Positions 5,811 through 8,277 of a DNA stretch of 8,277 nucleotides are shown one piece after another. The DNA is taken from NCBI GenBank assembly GCA_900545455.1, contig UQZF01000127.1, positions 1 through 8,277 of the forward strand, read 5' to 3'. The notes under the pieces were generated by a model. The model had not been told where the DNA came from. It saw only the letters and a list, made by a program, of their open reading frames with translations, and did no database searches. This stretch comes from an uncultured Eubacteriales bacterium. GTDB lineage: Bacteria > Bacillota > Clostridia > Lachnospirales > Lachnospiraceae. The stretch's first letter is position 1. Each line of letters begins with the position of its first letter. The translations under genes were made by a program, and so were the position numbers.

Positions 5811-7303
5811 AACATTCGATTAGGTTAAAGCTTTCTATATTAATAATGGCACTTATGGCCGGACTTGTAGTGTTCGGCTGTGTGTTTAATGCAGTGTTTT
5901 TGGAGAAATATTATATGAGCCAGAAGCAGAAAGCTCTTCTCCAGGCATTTGACAGGATAAAGAATGTCATAACGGATGCTGATATCAATCAGGAAGAGTT
6001 AGGCAAGGTTATGTACGACATAAGCACGGCACAGAACATGACGGCTCTTATTGTTGATTCTAATTTTGAGAAGGTATACAGCCTTAAAGCGGATAGCGAT
6101 AAGACGAAAAGGTGGCTGCAGGATTATTACTTTTCACAGTCGCCTAAGGAAAGCAAGATAATATCAAAAAGTGGTAATTATGTTATTCAGACATCATACA
6201 ATATATATGATGAAAAGTCGTATCTTGAGATAATCGGGAACGATGACAATTATATGTACAATATAATAATTCAGGTTCCACTTGACAGCATAAGCAAGAA
6301 TGTGGGAATATCCAACCGTTTTTATATTATAGTCGGTGTAGTCGGTATGCTTGTCGGAGGTATCATTGCTTTTTTTGCTGCAGGCAGATTTACCAAGCCT
6401 ATTAAGCAGCTTTCATACACTGCAGAGGCAATGGCACAGATGAATTTTGATGTAAAATATGAATCACATGACAAGGGTGAACTCGGAATGCTCGGAAACA
6501 GCATCAATAAGATGTCTGATAATCTGAAGCATTATATTTCGGATCTCAAGACTGCTAATCTTGAACTTCAGAAGGATATTGACAAACGGGAAGAAATCGA
6601 TAACATGCGGAAGGATTTCATATCGAATGTATCACATGAGTTGAAGACGCCGATTGCACTCATTCAAGGATACGCCGAAGGACTGCGCGACGGAGTTACC
6701 GATGACCCGGAGAGCATGCAGTTTTATTGCGATGTCATAGTGGACGAGGCTGCCAAGATGAATAATATGGTAAAGCAGCTCCTTACGCTTAATCAATTAG
6801 AGTCGGGCAATGATCCACTGACTATAGAACGCTTTGATATTGCAAAACATATAGGCGAGATTGTTAAGACCAATCAGATACGGGTACAGCAGAAGAACGC
6901 TTCGCTTGTGTATGACTGTGCTGAATCTGTGTATGTGTGGGCTGACCAGTTTAAAATAGAGGAGGTTATAACCAACTATATAAGCAATGCAATCAATCAT
7001 GTGGATTCAATTAATGGAGAGCCGGCATATATAAAGGTTGGCTTGGAGTATATTGGCAATGATAAAAAGAAAGTCCGCGTACATGTATTTAATACAGGAA
7101 AGCAGATTCCGGAAAAAGATATAGACAAAATATGGGATAAGTTCTATAAAGTTGATAAGGCGAGAACAAGGCAGTATGGTGGAAGCGGAGTCGGACTTTC
7201 GATTGTAAAAGCGATAATGAATTCACACGGACAGGCTTGCGGCGCGGAGAATCTTGATAACGGGGTCGATTTCTGGTTTGAATTGGATTGCGAAAATGCA
7301 TAG
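5807..7303 (+). CDS. Membrane sensor histidine kinase (HAMP-HisKA-HATPase)
   Basis: 498 residues. A first membrane helix spans about 9-31, an external sensor domain of about 140 residues follows (33-168), and a second helix lies at 172-192. HAMP follows at 193-246 (GRFTKPIKQLS; ELGMLGNSINKMSDNL), then a linker helix, then HisKA with SNVSHELKTPIALIQGYAEGL, phosphoacceptor His277. HATPase has the N box (EEVITNYISNAINH, Asn390 and Asn394), a variant G1 box NTGKQIP (429-435) in place of DxGxG, an F box WDKFYKVDKARTR (443-455) and the G2 box GGSGVGLSIVK. The NTG form of the G1 box is common in this Firmicutes kinase group and should not mean inactivity. The start overlaps the regulator stop as ATGA; only a weak GGGG lies 14 nt upstream, so translation is coupled. 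The signal is unknown. The external domain (e.g. TAQNMTALIVDSNFEKVYSL) is PAS/Cache-like in outline. Confidence 0.95.
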   Translation: MKHSIRLKLSILIMALMAGLVVFGCVFNAVFLEKYYMSQKQKALLQAFDRIKNVITDADINQEELGKVMYDISTAQNMTALIVDSNFEKVYSLKADSDKTKRWLQDYYFSQSPKESKIISKSGNYVIQTSYNIYDEKSYLEIIGNDDNYMYNIIIQVPLDSISKNVGISNRFYIIVGVVGMLVGGIIAFFAAGRFTKPIKQLSYTAEAMAQMNFDVKYESHDKGELGMLGNSINKMSDNLKHYISDLKTANLELQKDIDKREEIDNMRKDFISNVSHELKTPIALIQGYAEGLRDGVTDDPESMQFYCDVIVDEAAKMNNMVKQLLTLNQLESGNDPLTIERFDIAKHIGEIVKTNQIRVQQKNASLVYDCAESVYVWADQFKIEEVITNYISNAINHVDSINGEPAYIKVGLEYIGNDKKKVRVHVFNTGKQIPEKDIDKIWDKFYKVDKARTRQYGGSGVGLSIVKAIMNSHGQACGAENLDNGVDFWFELDCENA

Positions 7304-7316
7304 TGCGTGATATAAT
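7288..7316 (+). promoter_or_regulatory. Internal promoter for the downstream lipoprotein gene
   Basis: TTGCGA (7288-7293), 17 nt, perfect TATAAT (7311-7316) with TG one base before it (extended -10). It overlaps the last codons of the kinase gene. A start near 7323 would give a leader of about 32 nt to the ATG at 7355. Confidence 0.7.
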
Positions 7317-7354
7317 GATTTAAGGAAAGATGGATTTTTTAAGGAGGACGACAG

Positions 7355-8032
7355 ATGAGACAGCGTTCAATATATTCGCTGGCATTATCGGCAGTGCTGT
7401 GTGCGGTTCTTGCTACGGGATGCAGTAAGGGGGTTGACCTCACGACCGAGCAGAATAATGCTATTGCCAATTATGCTGCAAGGCTTATTGTGAAGACAAC
7501 AAGGGTTGATTATACATATATACCTGATATCAAGGATATTGATGATACGGTAGATGCTGACGGTGAGACGGAGACAGATGAGAATGGAAATGTGATTGCT
7601 CCTACACATGATTACAGTGTACTTGCCGAGTATATGAATATGGAAGGAATAGAAATCACATATAAGGACTGTGTAATAGGAAAGGAATATCCGGATGACG
7701 GAGAGACATTATTTGTTATCGAGGCTGAACCGGGAAATGAGCTGGTTGCGGTTGAATATAACCTTACCAATATTACCGACAGTGACATAACATACTCGGT
7801 AGCTGACGAATCTCCCGTATTCAGGTTGAGAACCGGAAGCAGTACTGTTATGAGCTTTAAGAATCTGTTACGGAATGATTTTAGTAATATGAAGAATTTT
7901 ACAATTGGTGCCGGGGAGACTGTGACAGCGGTGGTTGTGTTCGAAGTGGATGAGGACGATGCTTCGGGAATTAAGGAAGTGGAGGTTCTTTATGGCAGCG
8001 GTGGAAGCAGTCTGCCAAAGGAGCACAGATAA
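7355..8032 (+). CDS. Lipoprotein with acidic linker and Ig-like C-terminal region
   Basis: 225 residues. The N-terminus MRQRSIYSLALSAVL with lipobox LATGC (Cys23) shows a lipid-anchored surface protein. Residues 58-78 are a strongly acidic, disorder-prone linker (DIKDIDDTVDADGETETDE). The C-terminal part (about 97-213) is strand-rich, and NELVAVEYNLTNITDSDITY (128-147) plus FTIGAGETVTAVVVFEV (182-198) resemble the Ig-like fold of DUF4352/DUF5067-type lipoproteins. That is resemblance, not a search result. AAGGAGG at 7341-7347 lies 7 nt before the ATG. It is the third gene after the regulator-kinase pair, with only 51 nt between, and also has its own promoter candidate. It may be an accessory or target of that two-component system at the cell envelope. 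The stop is followed by a terminator. Confidence 0.88.
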   Translation: MRQRSIYSLALSAVLCAVLATGCSKGVDLTTEQNNAIANYAARLIVKTTRVDYTYIPDIKDIDDTVDADGETETDENGNVIAPTHDYSVLAEYMNMEGIEITYKDCVIGKEYPDDGETLFVIEAEPGNELVAVEYNLTNITDSDITYSVADESPVFRLRTGSSTVMSFKNLLRNDFSNMKNFTIGAGETVTAVVVFEVDEDDASGIKEVEVLYGSGGSSLPKEHR

Positions 8033-8057
8033 TAATTATATATAAAAAGCAATAGCG

Positions 8058-8089
8058 GCGCTGCCTGTGTATCGGGCAGCGCTTATTAA
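8058..8089 (+). terminator. Intrinsic terminator after the lipoprotein gene
   Basis: GCGCTGCC (8058-8065) and GGCAGCGC (8075-8082) form a perfect 8-bp GC-rich stem with a 9-nt loop, followed by TTATTAATT, a broken T-run. It lies 25 nt after the stop codon. The T-run overlaps the first arm of the next inverted repeat. Confidence 0.8.
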
Positions 8090-8119
8090 TTCATAGGAAA
8101 TTACGTCCTATGAATTAAT
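8085..8119 (+). repeat. Perfect 14-bp inverted repeat (palindromic intergenic element)
   Basis: ATTAATTCATAGGA (8085-8098) and TCCTATGAATTAAT (8106-8119) are exact reverse complements around AATTACG. It starts inside the T-run of the preceding terminator. It could be a second, back-up terminator stem, a protein-binding palindrome, or a copy of a dispersed intergenic repeat. Only one copy is in this window. Confidence 0.85.
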
Positions 8120-8196
8120 GTATAAAAATTCTCAAAAATCAGAATATTCGAATAATTCAAGGAATAATCGCTTATAAACTATTTATAATTTAGGGG

Positions 8197-8225
8197 TTTA
8201 CAAATCATGGATGGTGTGATATTAT
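8197..8225 (+). promoter_or_regulatory. Strong extended -10 promoter at the right edge
   Basis: TTTACA (8197-8202, 5 of 6), 17 nt, TATTAT (8220-8225, 5 of 6) with TG one base before the -10. The transcript should begin near 8232 and leave the window. The rest of the 245-nt gap from 8033 is A/T-rich, with one 10-bp palindrome (TATTCGAATA, 8145-8154) and no gene. Confidence 0.72.
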
Positions 8226-8231
8226 AAACAA

Positions 8232-8273
8232 GCCTTGAAACACAAGGCACTGAGCGGTGTGAAAACAGCTCAG
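8232..8273 (+). ncRNA. Two successive stem-loops at the 5' end of an RNA leaving the window
   Basis: GCCTTG (8232-8237) pairs with CAAGGC (8243-8248) around AAACA, and CTGAGC (8250-8255) pairs with GCTCAG (8268-8273) around 12 nt. Both stems are perfect, the first begins at the predicted transcription start, and they are one base apart. This suggests a structured leader (riboswitch or attenuator) or the start of a small RNA. I do not recognise a known riboswitch core, and the 3' part is missing. Confidence 0.45.
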
Positions 8274-8277
8274 AAGA

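Noticed and set aside
8145..8154. TATTCGAATA palindrome as a LexA or other regulator box
   Set aside because: It does not fit the Firmicutes LexA consensus, and short palindromes are common in A/T-rich DNA.
1..8277. Mobile elements, CRISPR arrays, defence cassettes, tRNA or rRNA genes
   Set aside because: No transposase, integrase, nuclease, spaced direct-repeat array or RNA gene signature was found. The content looks like ordinary chromosomal signalling and housekeeping genes.

Overview
The window looks like a piece of a low-to-mid GC Firmicutes chromosome, most likely a Lachnospiraceae-type gut or rumen Clostridia. I infer this from strong purine-rich ribosome binding sites (AAGGAGG-like) before most genes, many two-component proteins, lipoproteins with a Gram-positive style lipobox, a DegV-family protein, and A/T-rich intergenic DNA with sigma-A-like promoters. 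The genus cannot be fixed from sequence alone. All supported genes are on the + strand.

Left part (1-3007): the end of a hybrid sensor histidine kinase whose 5' part lies outside the window, followed 24 nt later by a lipoprotein solute-binding protein of the ABC sugar-binding type. The kinase reading frame is open from the left edge to 1687 except for one in-frame TGA at 335-337. This TGA separates the extracytoplasmic sensor domain from the transmembrane, kinase and receiver part. No transporter permease is present, so the binding protein may present a ligand to the kinase rather than feed a transporter. This is an inference.

Middle part (3008-5066): a DegV-family (fatty-acid-binding) protein, a 79-residue coiled-coil protein closed by a clear intrinsic terminator, and a 195-residue protein of unknown function with one membrane segment and its own good promoter.

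Right part (5067-8277): an OmpR-family response regulator (223 residues from the ATG at 5139) overlaps by 4 nt a classical sensor kinase (two membrane segments, HAMP, HisKA, HATPase). A lipoprotein with an acidic linker and an Ig-like C-terminal region follows. The lipoprotein also has a near-consensus internal promoter at the end of the kinase gene. The block ends with a GC-rich terminator that runs into a perfect 14-bp inverted repeat. At the right edge a strong extended -10 promoter drives an RNA that begins with two successive stem-loops. Its gene or RNA class lies beyond the window.

No tRNA, rRNA, CRISPR array, insertion sequence or phage gene was seen. The most unusual points are the TGA-interrupted kinase, the binding protein without permeases beside it, the 14-bp palindrome, and the structured leader at the right edge.
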